From Paracoccaceae bacterium (GTDB lineage Bacteria; Pseudomonadota; Alphaproteobacteria; Rhodobacterales; Rhodobacteraceae): 33,506 nucleotides of DNA. The DNA is taken from positions 1 through 33,506 of the forward strand of contig RFZH01000003.1 of the NCBI GenBank assembly GCA_009920815.1. The letters run 5' to 3'. A model generated the notes under the pieces. That model saw only the letters and a list, made by a program, of their open reading frames with translations, did not search any database and had not been told where the DNA came from. The position numbers and the translations under genes are program-made. Of this stretch, positions 1-9,550 are shown piece by piece (within the stretch, counting starts at the first letter, position 1; every line of letters starts with the position of its first letter).

Positions 1-5
1 CCGAG

Positions 6-1904
6 GTGCCATTTTCAGCGCCACCAAACATGTCAGAAATAGAAATTAATTTCGATTTGCCTAATGAATTACGTGCACGTGTCACCAAGGTGGATGTGGT
101 CGGGCAATCACATATTGGGGCAAACTATGTTATTGCAGATCAATTACGACGTCCCAAGGTTGGGATTATCGCGACAACCAATAGCGATGAAACAATCAAT
201 GTGTTTGATCCAATGCATTTTGTCAAAACTGCCATTGAACCGTTTGCTGACCTTCAAATTGGGACAATCGAACAGCTTTTGCTTGCATCGCCTGATATTC
301 TGATTTCTGCCGATATTGTTTCGATACCGAATGCGTCCGCGGTTTTAGAGTGGGTGCGCGGCGGTGGTTTATTAATACGCTTTGCCGGTCCCCGTATTGC
401 AGCAGCCGCTGACACATTATTGCGCGACGATCCTTTAATGCCGGTTGTTCTGCGTAATGGTGGTCGCAATTTTGGCGGTGCGATGAGCTGGGATACACCA
501 AAGCGTTTGGCCGCTTTCGATGCGCAGGGCGTTTTTGGTGGATTGGCGATCCCTGAGGATATTCTGATAAACACACAGGTTTTAGCGCAGCCAGAGTTAG
601 AGCTGAACAGCAAGACCTTAGCCAAGCTAGAAGATCAGACACCACTGGTCACCGCACTGTCCATCGGTTCAGGGCGCAGCATTTTTTTCCATACCACAGC
701 GAATACGCAGTGGTCTAACCTACCGTTGTCAGGATTGTTTGTCGACATGCTTAGCCGTTTGATCAGGCCTGGTCTGCGACAGGAAAACGATTTCGATTTA
801 GCGGGTACTAAATGGACGCCCATCCGCACATTAGATGCATTTGGTAGTGCGCGTCTAAGTTCAACCGAAATAACCAAGGCGCTGCCGATTGGGGTTTATG
901 CGTCGCAGGACCACACGATTTCGCGTAACGTTGGCGATATTTTACCGAAAATTATCCGTGCCGATTGGCCCGACATAGTTCAGGTCAAACGTGATGTCGA
1001 ACCTCCCGATACGCAAGATTTGCGCGCTCCGATTTGGATTGTTGCGTTTGCGCTTTTGATCGCTGATCTTTTTGCAAGCGCTTGGGTTTCTGGTCGGTTG
1101 TTGGCATTCGTAGTGATTATGTTTGCTGTCTCGATTGCAACGCCACGTGCCCCACTGTTTGCAGAACAAATTGTTCCTGACGAAATAGCCTTGGCGCATG
1201 TAAAGACATCGGACCGAACGGTCGACGAAATTGCATTTGCAGGATTGCTAGGTTTAACCGAGACCTTATTTTTGCGCACGTCTATTGAACCAAGTCCTCC
1301 GGTTTCTGTCGATCTAGAAAAGGATGACATCGCGCTTTTTCCTTTATTGTATTGGCCTATTACCGATCAGCAACCCATTCCGTCTGACCAGTCCTACGCA
1401 AAACTAAATTCATACTTGGCGTCAGGTGGCGTTATTTTGTTTGACACGCGCGATGCCGGACAATCGCGTGCTATCTCGCCGGTAAATGGTACCCTGCGCC
1501 GGCTGTTGTCTGGGTTAAACATACCGCCGCTTGATATTGTTCCTGCGGATCATGTCTTAACCCGTGCATTTTATTTATTGCAAAGCTTTCCTGGGCGCTA
1601 TGCAGAGGGGTCTGTGTGGATCGAAGCCGCGCCCGAAAACACTGTGCAGGGACAAGATAGGCCTTTTCGTGCGCTTAATGATGGTGTGACACCTGTCTTG
1701 ATAGGTGGAAACGACTGGGCCGCTGCTTGGGCGATTGATGATCAAGGCCGAGCATTATTACCCGTTGGTCGCGGATTTTCCGGCGAACGGCAGCGCGAAA
1801 TGGCGCGGCGCTTTGGCGTAAATTTGGTGATGCACGTATTGATGGGGAACTACAAGTCAGACCAAGTTCACGTGCCTGCATTACTCGAAAGGCTTGGCCA
1901 ATGA
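6..1904 (+). CDS. DUF4159 domain-containing membrane protein (BatA-like N-terminus probably cut by the window edge)
   Basis: Long ORF open to the left edge (first start is a GTG at 6, likely not the true start). C-terminal segment 'FPLLYWPITDQQPIPSDQSYAKLNSYLASGGVILFDTRDAG' resembles DUF4159. ATGA overlap with the next gene. Confidence 0.8.
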   Translation: MPFSAPPNMSEIEINFDLPNELRARVTKVDVVGQSHIGANYVIADQLRRPKVGIIATTNSDETINVFDPMHFVKTAIEPFADLQIGTIEQLLLASPDILISADIVSIPNASAVLEWVRGGGLLIRFAGPRIAAAADTLLRDDPLMPVVLRNGGRNFGGAMSWDTPKRLAAFDAQGVFGGLAIPEDILINTQVLAQPELELNSKTLAKLEDQTPLVTALSIGSGRSIFFHTTANTQWSNLPLSGLFVDMLSRLIRPGLRQENDFDLAGTKWTPIRTLDAFGSARLSSTEITKALPIGVYASQDHTISRNVGDILPKIIRADWPDIVQVKRDVEPPDTQDLRAPIWIVAFALLIADLFASAWVSGRLLAFVVIMFAVSIATPRAPLFAEQIVPDEIALAHVKTSDRTVDEIAFAGLLGLTETLFLRTSIEPSPPVSVDLEKDDIALFPLLYWPITDQQPIPSDQSYAKLNSYLASGGVILFDTRDAGQSRAISPVNGTLRRLLSGLNIPPLDIVPADHVLTRAFYLLQSFPGRYAEGSVWIEAAPENTVQGQDRPFRALNDGVTPVLIGGNDWAAAWAIDDQGRALLPVGRGFSGERQREMARRFGVNLVMHVLMGNYKSDQVHVPALLERLGQ

Positions 1905-3958
1905 ACCACGATATTGTTTTTGCGCCCTTGGTTGATGTGTCCTTACTTTGGCTATCTCTCGCATTAACCGTCGCTACCTGTGGATACGCGGCATGGATCA
2001 GAGTGTCAGGCTGGGCTTTGCGCGCGGCTGCCATGATGTGTATTGTCATGGCCTTGGCCCAGCCATCTTTCCGGCAACGGGATACACAACCGTTGGATGA
2101 TGTTGTTTTGATTGTAGAAGATAGAACGGCTTCGCAAGCATTGGGATCTCGGGCAGAGCAAACAGATCGTGTTGGCCAATTATTGCGTGATCAGCTAACG
2201 CAGTTGCCAAATCTAACGGTGCAAACGATTTCTGTCTCTGACAGTCCTAGCAATCAAGGGACGCAGGTGTTTGAGGCGATTTCACAAGCACAGGCAGATA
2301 TTCCTGCGCGCCAACTATCATCGATCTTTATCCTATCAGATGGGCAGGTGCATGATGTCCCAAACGTGGTTGATTTCGGTATTCCCGTTCATCACATCGT
2401 AACGGGAACACGTAACGAATATGACCGCAAGATTACGATTACGAACGCGCCAGCTTATGCGATTTTGGGTGAACCTGTCAAAATGACAGTGCGCATTGAT
2501 GATGTGGGCAATCAAATGCGTGAGGCTGAGCCCGTGGTTGTCGAAGTAAATCTAGGGGGCGGGGCAAGGTATGAATTTCCAACCATAACTGGCCGAGAAA
2601 CCGAACTTGAGCTAAATCTAACCCATGCAGGGCAGACAATTTTTGAATTCCGAGTTGAACCCATAGCGGGTGAACTGACCACAGAAAACAATACGACTTT
2701 TTTGTCTGTGAATGCTATCCGTGATCGGCTGCGTGTGTTGTTGGTGTCTGGTTTGCCACATGCGGGTGCACGTGTTTGGCGCAATCTTCTGAAATCGGAC
2801 AGTTCAGTCGACTTGGTCCATTTTACCATCCTTCGGCCACCTGAAAAGCAAGACGGTGTTCCCGTGTCAGAGCTCTCGTTGATCGCGTTCCCAACTCGTG
2901 AATTATTTTTGGAAAAGATTGATGATTTTGATCTGATCATTTTTGATAGATACAAGCGCCGGGGTATTTTGCCGAACGCGTACCTTGATAATATTGCCAC
3001 TTATGTGGAACAAGGTGGGGCTGTCTTGATTGCAGCAGGGCCCGATTTTGCGTCAGCACAATCCCTAGCGCGAACGCCGCTTGATCGCATTTTGCCAGGG
3101 CGGGCGTCGGCCCTAGTGCGGCGTGATAGTTTTAAGCCGGTTGTAACAGATCTGGGACAACGCCATCCTGTGACGGCTGATTTGCCCGGGCAAGAAACCT
3201 GGGGTCCATGGGCACGGCAATTGGACTTGGAGCTGAACCGTGGACAGGTTTTGATGGAGGGGGCTGATGAACGCCCGTTATTGATTTTGGACCGCGTCGG
3301 GCAGGGGCGTGTTGCGTTATTGGCGTCAGATCATGTTTGGCTTTGGTATCGACAATTTCAAGGAGGGGGCCCACAGCAAGAACTCTTGCGGCGCATGGCG
3401 CATTGGTTGATGAAAGAGCCCGATCTTGAAGAAGAGACTTTGATCGCCACCCAGATTGAGGATGGATTACTAATCAAACGCCGAACGTTGGCAGAGATAG
3501 CATCACCAGTTTTGATTACAAAGCCCAACGGAGATCGTGTTACACAAAATTTGCTGCGCGATGAGGATGGTCAATTTTCGGCTACATTTCAAACAGACGA
3601 TCAGGGGATTTTTCAGTTGTCTGATGGAACACTATCCATTGCGGTTTCACGTGGCGTTGTTGCGCCAATCGAATTGAATGAGGCGTTGGCAACCCCTGCG
3701 CGATTGGCACCGATCGTTGCGACAACACGGGGCGGGCAAGTTTGGGCAGATGAAATGCCATTGCGCCTGCGTGAGGTAAAACAAGGCCGACCAGCTGCAG
3801 GACGTGGTTGGTTGGGTGTTTTGCGGCGGGACGCAAAAGACGTTGTGGATATCAAACTACGGCCGCTTTTGCCGGTTTGGGCAGGGCTTTTGTTGATACT
3901 TGGTTTGATCCTAGCCGCCTGGTTACGAGAGGGCCGCCGCGCGTCATCCGTTGATTAA
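1901..3958 (+). CDS. Large membrane protein, vWA/glutamine-amidotransferase-like fold (hypothetical)
   Basis: 685 aa ORF with N- and C-terminal TM segments. Segments such as 'SSIFILSDGQVHDV' and 'GGAVLIAAGPDF' fit the DUF4159-partner membrane protein. 4-nt overlap with the upstream gene. Confidence 0.75.
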   Translation: MNHDIVFAPLVDVSLLWLSLALTVATCGYAAWIRVSGWALRAAAMMCIVMALAQPSFRQRDTQPLDDVVLIVEDRTASQALGSRAEQTDRVGQLLRDQLTQLPNLTVQTISVSDSPSNQGTQVFEAISQAQADIPARQLSSIFILSDGQVHDVPNVVDFGIPVHHIVTGTRNEYDRKITITNAPAYAILGEPVKMTVRIDDVGNQMREAEPVVVEVNLGGGARYEFPTITGRETELELNLTHAGQTIFEFRVEPIAGELTTENNTTFLSVNAIRDRLRVLLVSGLPHAGARVWRNLLKSDSSVDLVHFTILRPPEKQDGVPVSELSLIAFPTRELFLEKIDDFDLIIFDRYKRRGILPNAYLDNIATYVEQGGAVLIAAGPDFASAQSLARTPLDRILPGRASALVRRDSFKPVVTDLGQRHPVTADLPGQETWGPWARQLDLELNRGQVLMEGADERPLLILDRVGQGRVALLASDHVWLWYRQFQGGGPQQELLRRMAHWLMKEPDLEEETLIATQIEDGLLIKRRTLAEIASPVLITKPNGDRVTQNLLRDEDGQFSATFQTDDQGIFQLSDGTLSIAVSRGVVAPIELNEALATPARLAPIVATTRGGQVWADEMPLRLREVKQGRPAAGRGWLGVLRRDAKDVVDIKLRPLLPVWAGLLLILGLILAAWLREGRRASSVD

Positions 3959-4636
3959 CAATTCACGTGATTGCGATAAAAACTCGCGTCTCCATAGCAC
4001 GGCCAATGTGACCACTGTCGCACCTATCAGCGCAACTGGGCCAACCAGCCAAGACAACGAACAAATTGAAAAATATACAGACCGCAATCCGCGATTGTAA
4101 CTGCGCGCAGCCGTTATGTTTAATGCGCCCGCTTGCGCTGCGCGTCCTGGTGTCAACGGGTCGTCTGGGTCATTGGGGACAGATGCCATAACGATGGCAC
4201 AATATCCAAAAAGCCGATGCGACCAAACGAATTTTAAAAAAGCGTTGGTGACAAAAAACAGAACGATAAACAGTTTTATTTCCCAGACCACTTGCGGGTC
4301 TTTGGATAAAGTTAATTCGTTCGCCAGACCGACAAAACGATCTGCGTTACCGATCATTGCAAAAAGACCCCCTATTGCGATCATGCTGGCCGACGCGAAA
4401 AATGATGTGCCTTGTCTTAGGCCATTCATGATTTGTGCATCAAATATTCTGTTGTCGCGAGCAGCCATATTTTGCATCCATTCACGCCGATAACGTGTCA
4501 TGACTTGGCTGGTTGACGGCCGTGAATTCGGGGCATTTTCAATGACTAAACCGATAAGAAACCATGTTAGGAAAAGCACGCAAAGCGCACCAACGTCCCA
4601 TGCTGAAAAAAGGTGTATGCGGTCGATCCAAGTCAT
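3944..4636 (-). CDS. DUF599 domain-containing membrane protein
   Basis: 230 aa multi-TM ORF with 'RREWMQNMAARDNRIFDAQIMNGLRQGTSFFASASM', typical of DUF599. Confidence 0.8.
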   Translation of the reverse strand: MTWIDRIHLFSAWDVGALCVLFLTWFLIGLVIENAPNSRPSTSQVMTRYRREWMQNMAARDNRIFDAQIMNGLRQGTSFFASASMIAIGGLFAMIGNADRFVGLANELTLSKDPQVVWEIKLFIVLFFVTNAFLKFVWSHRLFGYCAIVMASVPNDPDDPLTPGRAAQAGALNITAARSYNRGLRSVYFSICSLSWLVGPVALIGATVVTLAVLWRREFLSQSRELLING

Positions 4637-4665
4637 AACATAACGTGTAATAGGTCAATTTGAAC

Positions 4666-4703
4666 TTGCCAATCATAAAAATTGGTTATATTTATTTACC
4701 AAT
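4666..4703 (+). promoter_or_regulatory. Putative glcDEF promoter/operator with three ATTGG/CCAAT half-sites
   Basis: CCAAT (4669-4673), ATTGGT (4681-4686), ACCAAT (4698-4703); possible -35 TTGCCA (4666-4671) and -10 TATATT (4687-4692, 15-nt spacer), 15-50 nt upstream of the glcD ATG. Confidence 0.4.
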
Positions 4704-4717
4704 ATGCGAGGTGAACC

Positions 4718-6157
4718 ATGGAAATGCCTATCCCAAGCGATTTTCGGATCGCACGTAAATCGGAACTTATGTCACGTCTTCGCGCGGTTTTGCCGCCCGA
4801 ATGTGTTATTGATGATCCCATGGAGACGCGCGCATACGAATGCGATGCGCTTTCGGCGTATCGCTGCGCGCCACTTGGCGTTGTGTTGCCCTACACAACC
4901 GAACAAGTTGCGACAGCGCTAAAGATTTGCTTCGAAATGGACATACCCGTTGTTCCGCGTGGCGCGGGAACATCGTTAGCGGGTGGTTCGTTGCCGACAG
5001 CCGATAGCATCATTTTGGGCGTCGCGCGCATGAATGACGTTCTTGAAACTGATTATGCCAATCGGTTTGTTCGTGTCCAAACGGGACGCACCAATTTATC
5101 GGTGACAGGCGCTGTTGAAGCGGACGGATATTTTTATGCACCTGATCCTTCGAGTCAGCTTGCCTGCGCCATTGCAGGGAATATTGCGATGAATTCAGGG
5201 GGCGCGCATTGCTTGAAATATGGTGTAACCTCTAACAATTTGCTAGGTGTGCGCCTTGTAACAATGCAGGGTGAGATTGTTGATATCGGCGGCGCACAGC
5301 TGGATGCCGCTGGCATGGATTTATTAGGGGTCATCTGTGGGTCCGAAGGCCAGTTAGGTGTCGTAACCGAAGCCACGTTGCGCATTTTGCACAAGCCAGA
5401 AGGTGCATTACCCGTTTTGATAGGCTTTGACAGTAACGAAGTCGCCGGGGCGTGTGTCTCAGATATTATTCGTGCGGGCGTGTTGCCTGTCGCCATCGAA
5501 TTCATGGACCGTCCATGTATCCGCGCGACCGAAGAATTTGCCAAAGCGGGGTATCCCGATTGCGAAGCTCTTTTAATCATCGAAGTTGAAGGCAGCCCAT
5601 TAGAAATTGAAGAGCAATTAGAAAAAATAATGTCCATCGCTGCGGCGCATGACCCTGTTGAAGTGCGGCGGGCAAATGACTCGGATGAAGCGGCCCGTAT
5701 TTGGTTGGGCCGCAAATCCGCTTTTGGCGCAATGGGCCAAATCAATGATTACATGTGCCTTGACGGGACCATACCTGTGTCCAAACTACCCTATGTTTTG
5801 CGGCGCATCGGTGAAATGAGCCAACAGTTTGGATTGGGTGTTGGAAACGTGTTTCACGCGGGTGATGGCAATATGCATCCGTTAATCTTATACAACGCAA
5901 ACGAACCAGGTCAGTTGGAATTGTGTGAACAATTCGGCGCAGAGATCCTCAAGCTTTGTGTCGAGGTCGGTGGTTGTTTAACTGGGGAACATGGTGTTGG
6001 TATCGAAAAACGCGACTTGATGGATCATCAATTTGCGCCCGATGATCTTGAGGCTCAGATGGCGATCAAGGATGTTTTCGATCCAAAATGGCTCTTGAAT
6101 CCGGCCAAGGTTTTTCCGTTGGCTGCGTCAGAACGCCGTCGCGATCAAGGTCTGTGA
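4718..6157 (+). CDS. glcD: Glycolate oxidase subunit GlcD, FAD-linked oxidase
   Basis: 479 aa. 'PVVPRGAGTSLAGGSLP' FAD/PCMH motif and C-terminal 'GEHGVGIEKRD'. Followed directly by glcE and glcF. Confidence 0.95.
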   Translation: MEMPIPSDFRIARKSELMSRLRAVLPPECVIDDPMETRAYECDALSAYRCAPLGVVLPYTTEQVATALKICFEMDIPVVPRGAGTSLAGGSLPTADSIILGVARMNDVLETDYANRFVRVQTGRTNLSVTGAVEADGYFYAPDPSSQLACAIAGNIAMNSGGAHCLKYGVTSNNLLGVRLVTMQGEIVDIGGAQLDAAGMDLLGVICGSEGQLGVVTEATLRILHKPEGALPVLIGFDSNEVAGACVSDIIRAGVLPVAIEFMDRPCIRATEEFAKAGYPDCEALLIIEVEGSPLEIEEQLEKIMSIAAAHDPVEVRRANDSDEAARIWLGRKSAFGAMGQINDYMCLDGTIPVSKLPYVLRRIGEMSQQFGLGVGNVFHAGDGNMHPLILYNANEPGQLELCEQFGAEILKLCVEVGGCLTGEHGVGIEKRDLMDHQFAPDDLEAQMAIKDVFDPKWLLNPAKVFPLAASERRRDQGL

Positions 6158-6158
6158 G

Positions 6159-7256
6159 ATGGATTATCAACCAACGTCCGAAGCTGAATTGTCAGAGATT
6201 GTCAAAGCGACAACAAATCCGCTCGCCATTGTTGGTGGCGGTACGCGCCGTGCGCGCCCTGTCAAAGGTGATATGGTTTCAACTGCGGGGATTTCGGGTA
6301 TCGTAGATTATGAGCCAGGCGCCCTGACCATGGTTGCGCGTGCTGGAACGCCATTGTTCGAGATCGAAGCAACCTTGGCCAAAGAAAATCAGCAATTGGC
6401 GTTTGAACCATTAAGCTTGGCAGGCATTCTGGGATCGTCAGGACACAGTACAATAGGTGGCGTTTTTGCTGCAAACGCAAGCGGTTCGAGACGCATCCAA
6501 GCTGGTGCAGCGCGTGATTTTTTGTTGGGCGTTCGATTTGTTGATGGCGCTGGTAAGATTGTTAAGAATGGTGGTCGCGTGATGAAAAATGTTACCGGCT
6601 ACGACTTGGTAAAATTGCTTGCGGGCAGCTGGGGGACATTGGGAATCCTGAGTGAAGTATCGTTCAAAGTTTTGCCAATTTCTGATGTGTCAGCGACCTT
6701 GTCGATGAAAGCCGACGATCCAAAAACGGCGATCGACATTATGACCACCTGTATGAATACAGCATTTGATGTGACTGGTGCTGCTTATGATGCTGTTGCA
6801 GGATGTGTCTATATACGTATCGAGGGTTTTGAAAAATCAGTTGCCTATCGGTCAGGGGCTTTGCAGCAGATAGTATCAAAATTTGGGGCGGTCGATATAT
6901 TGGAAATGACCGCATCGCGTGCGGTATGGACGCAGATACAAAACCTATCCATGTTACAGAACCGAGACGGCGATCTATGGCGCGTGTCCGTTAAACCCAC
7001 AGATGGCGCAAATGTTGTGCATGCCATTTCACCCGATGCTTATGTTATGGACTGGTCTGGTGGTTCAATTTGGATGCGCGTGTCAAAGGGAATGGACGTG
7101 CGTGGTGCACTGGGTTCGATTGCTGGGCATGCAACCTGTTATGTCGGTGACGCAGCTATGTTTCATCCTGAACCCGAAAACGTGCGCGTGCTTACAGATG
7201 CAATCCGCAGAAAATATGATCCAAAGGCTATTTTGAACCAAGGATTGATGGGCTAA
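6159..7256 (+). CDS. glcE: Glycolate oxidase FAD-binding subunit GlcE
   Basis: 365 aa. 'IVGGGTRR', 'GRVMKNVTGYDLVKLLAGSWGTLGILSEVSFKVLP'. Sits between glcD and glcF. Confidence 0.93.
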   Translation: MDYQPTSEAELSEIVKATTNPLAIVGGGTRRARPVKGDMVSTAGISGIVDYEPGALTMVARAGTPLFEIEATLAKENQQLAFEPLSLAGILGSSGHSTIGGVFAANASGSRRIQAGAARDFLLGVRFVDGAGKIVKNGGRVMKNVTGYDLVKLLAGSWGTLGILSEVSFKVLPISDVSATLSMKADDPKTAIDIMTTCMNTAFDVTGAAYDAVAGCVYIRIEGFEKSVAYRSGALQQIVSKFGAVDILEMTASRAVWTQIQNLSMLQNRDGDLWRVSVKPTDGANVVHAISPDAYVMDWSGGSIWMRVSKGMDVRGALGSIAGHATCYVGDAAMFHPEPENVRVLTDAIRRKYDPKAILNQGLMG

Positions 7257-8578
7257 TGCAAACATTTTTCGAACCTGATCAATTGATTGATCCAGATTTC
7301 AAACGTTCTAATGAAATTTTGCGCGCCTGTGTCCATTGCGGTTTTTGTACGGCGACCTGTCCCACATATCAAGTGCTGGGCGATGAATTGGATAGCCCGC
7401 GTGGACGCATTTACTTGATCAAGGATATGTTGGAAAACAATCGTATCCCTGATGCCAAAACGGTGAAACATATTGATCGGTGTTTGTCCTGTTTGGCATG
7501 TATGACGACCTGTCCATCGGGTGTGCATTATATGCATTTGATTGACCACGCACGCGCATATGTGAACGAACATTATCAACGACCTTGGCATGATCGTGCT
7601 CTTCGATGGATCTTATCTCAGGTTATCCCTTATCCTACACGGTTTAGGGTTGCGATGCTGGCGGCTAAAATGGCGCGGCCCTTTGCGCGGCTCATACCTG
7701 ATGCGCGGTTGCGGGCCATGGTCTCAATGGCGCCAAAGCACATTCCGCCTGTAAGCCGGAATGACGATCCTCAAACGTTTCGCGCTGTTGGAAAAAAGAC
7801 AAAGCGCGTTGCATTAATGACGGGATGTGCCCAACGTGCGCTCAACACAGATATCAACGATGCGACCATCCGTGTCTTGCAACGGTTTGGTTGTGATGTT
7901 GTGATCCCCGAAGGACAGGGGTGCTGTGGCGCGTTAACGCATCACATGGGGCAGACGGAAAATTCGCATGCATCAGCAGCTGCAAATATTAAATCGTGGA
8001 TGACCGAGGTAAAGGGTGCTGGTTTGGATGCGATTGTTATTAATACCAGCGGGTGTGGCACGACGGTGAAAGACTATGGCCATATGTTTCGTGATACGCC
8101 ATTGGCGGCAGATGCGGCCATCATTTCAGGCTTGGCCAAAGATATATCCGAGGTGCTGATGGATCTTGATATTCCGCAAGTAGAACATAAAGATTTGGTT
8201 GTTGCCTATCACGCGGCCTGTTCATTGCAACATGGACAAAAAATTAAGGATCACCCCAAAACGCTATTGAAACGCACAGGCTTTCAGGTGGCGGAGCCGC
8301 GCGACCCTCATCTATGTTGTGGTTCCGCCGGTACGTATAATTTGTTGCAGCCTGAAATATCTGGTCAGTTGAAACTGCGAAAAGTTAAGACGCTTGAAGC
8401 GGTGCGTCCAGATATTATCTCTGCAGGTAATATTGGGTGCATGATGCAAATCGGATCAGGAACCGAGGTTCCTGTTGTCCATACTGTTGAACTGATTGAC
8501 TGGGCGACAGGCGGCCCAAAACCTGCTGCACTGGATCGTAAATTGACCAAAGGTCATCCTATCCCTAAATTGCGTTAA
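7256..8578 (+). CDS. glcF: Glycolate oxidase iron-sulfur subunit GlcF
   Basis: 440 aa. Two 4Fe-4S motifs 'CVHCGFCTATCPTY' and 'CLSCLACMTTCPS'; CCG-type motifs 'GCCGALTHHMG' and 'CCGSAGTYNLLQPEIS'. Confidence 0.95.
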   Translation: MQTFFEPDQLIDPDFKRSNEILRACVHCGFCTATCPTYQVLGDELDSPRGRIYLIKDMLENNRIPDAKTVKHIDRCLSCLACMTTCPSGVHYMHLIDHARAYVNEHYQRPWHDRALRWILSQVIPYPTRFRVAMLAAKMARPFARLIPDARLRAMVSMAPKHIPPVSRNDDPQTFRAVGKKTKRVALMTGCAQRALNTDINDATIRVLQRFGCDVVIPEGQGCCGALTHHMGQTENSHASAAANIKSWMTEVKGAGLDAIVINTSGCGTTVKDYGHMFRDTPLAADAAIISGLAKDISEVLMDLDIPQVEHKDLVVAYHAACSLQHGQKIKDHPKTLLKRTGFQVAEPRDPHLCCGSAGTYNLLQPEISGQLKLRKVKTLEAVRPDIISAGNIGCMMQIGSGTEVPVVHTVELIDWATGGPKPAALDRKLTKGHPIPKLR

Positions 8579-8644
8579 TCTTCGGTTGGCCATACTTTTG
8601 CCCAAACTACTTGATATAGAATCAGGAGTTTTGGAGGCCTGTTA

Positions 8645-9430
8645 GTGAAGAGTTTATTTGTTACCCTTTGGTTGTCTCTCACGGCAACTATGTCAAATGC
8701 ACAATCGACCCAATTGCACAGTCTGGATTCTATAAATCAAGCACGTCAATGGGCGTCGGTTGGCCGGTTATCTTTTGGCCAAGGAAGCGGGTTCTGTACC
8801 GCGACGTTGATTGACTTTGACTTGGTTTTGACTGCCGCACATTGTCTATATGACGCGAAAACGGGCAAACCTTTTCCAACGAACAGTTTTGAGTTTCAGG
8901 CAGGTTGGCGCAACGGACGTGCCGAAGCCTATCGTAATATTCGCGAGGCGCGGCCTGATCCAGATTACCGCTTTGACAATACGGTCAGTATTGAACGCAT
9001 CAAAAACGATATAGCTCTTGTGCGTCTTGATCATGCCATTAAAAATCCGCTTATCCAGCCCCTATCGATTTCGACGTTGCCCGAGGCCGGACAAACGGTT
9101 GGTGTTATTTCATATGCACGCGGCCGGATGAACGCGCCATCAATTCAAGACACCTGCGTTGTCACTGCGCGACAAGAGGGTGTTTTGATAATGACCTGCG
9201 ACGTTGATTACGGCGCCTCTGGATCACCGGTATTTATCGAGGGCGAGGACGGCGTTATGATCGTGTCGGTCGTTTCTGCGATGGCAGAAATGGGCGGTAA
9301 AAAGGTGTCTCTTGGCACATCTTTGTTAGATGCGATCACTCAGATCAACGCGCGCATGTCACCAACGGATGAACTAAATGATGAATCAATGCGCCGTCGC
9401 AACACCGGTGCTAAATTTGTGCGTCCTTAG
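8645..9430 (+). CDS. Secreted trypsin-like serine protease (S1 family)
   Basis: Signal peptide 'MKSLFVTLWLSLTATMSNAQS'; catalytic motifs 'TAAHC', 'NDIALVRLD', 'GASGSPVF'. Confidence 0.85.
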   Translation: MKSLFVTLWLSLTATMSNAQSTQLHSLDSINQARQWASVGRLSFGQGSGFCTATLIDFDLVLTAAHCLYDAKTGKPFPTNSFEFQAGWRNGRAEAYRNIREARPDPDYRFDNTVSIERIKNDIALVRLDHAIKNPLIQPLSISTLPEAGQTVGVISYARGRMNAPSIQDTCVVTARQEGVLIMTCDVDYGASGSPVFIEGEDGVMIVSVVSAMAEMGGKKVSLGTSLLDAITQINARMSPTDELNDESMRRRNTGAKFVRP

Positions 9431-9431
9431 T

Positions 9432-9459
9432 GTTGAAAAAGTAAATTACAGTCCTAAAT
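9432..9459 (+). promoter_or_regulatory. Candidate sigma-32 type heat-shock promoter of the hsp20 gene
   Basis: GTTGAAA (9432-9438), 14-nt spacer, CCTAAAT (9453-9459). Partial match to CTTGAAA-N11-16-CCCATnT, located upstream of an Hsp20 ORF. Confidence 0.4.
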
Positions 9460-9470
9460 GAAATGTACGG

Positions 9471-9550
9471 ATGCCACAAAGGGTCCGTAAATTTTAACCG
9501 TCTGCGCCAAACTGGGCAGGCATTTGGTATCGCTCAAAGGAGGATGACCC
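9471..9550 (+). promoter_or_regulatory. Candidate ROSE-type RNA thermometer in the hsp20 5' UTR
   Basis: SD-masking hairpin GGTATCGCTCAAAGGAGGATGACC (9526-9549): TCGCT matches the ROSE UYGCU motif and pairs with AGGAGGA leaving one bulged G. Upstream helices: ATGCC (9471-9475)/GGCAT (9519-9523) and TGC[G]CCA-AAC-TGGGCA (9503-9518). Confidence 0.7.

Noticed and set aside
2512-3000. 162 aa minus-strand ORF
   Set aside because: Shadow ORF opposite a well-supported coding gene; no recognisable domain.
5155-5745. 196 aa minus-strand ORF
   Set aside because: Antisense to glcD; Ser/Arg/Pro-rich composition typical of shadow frames.
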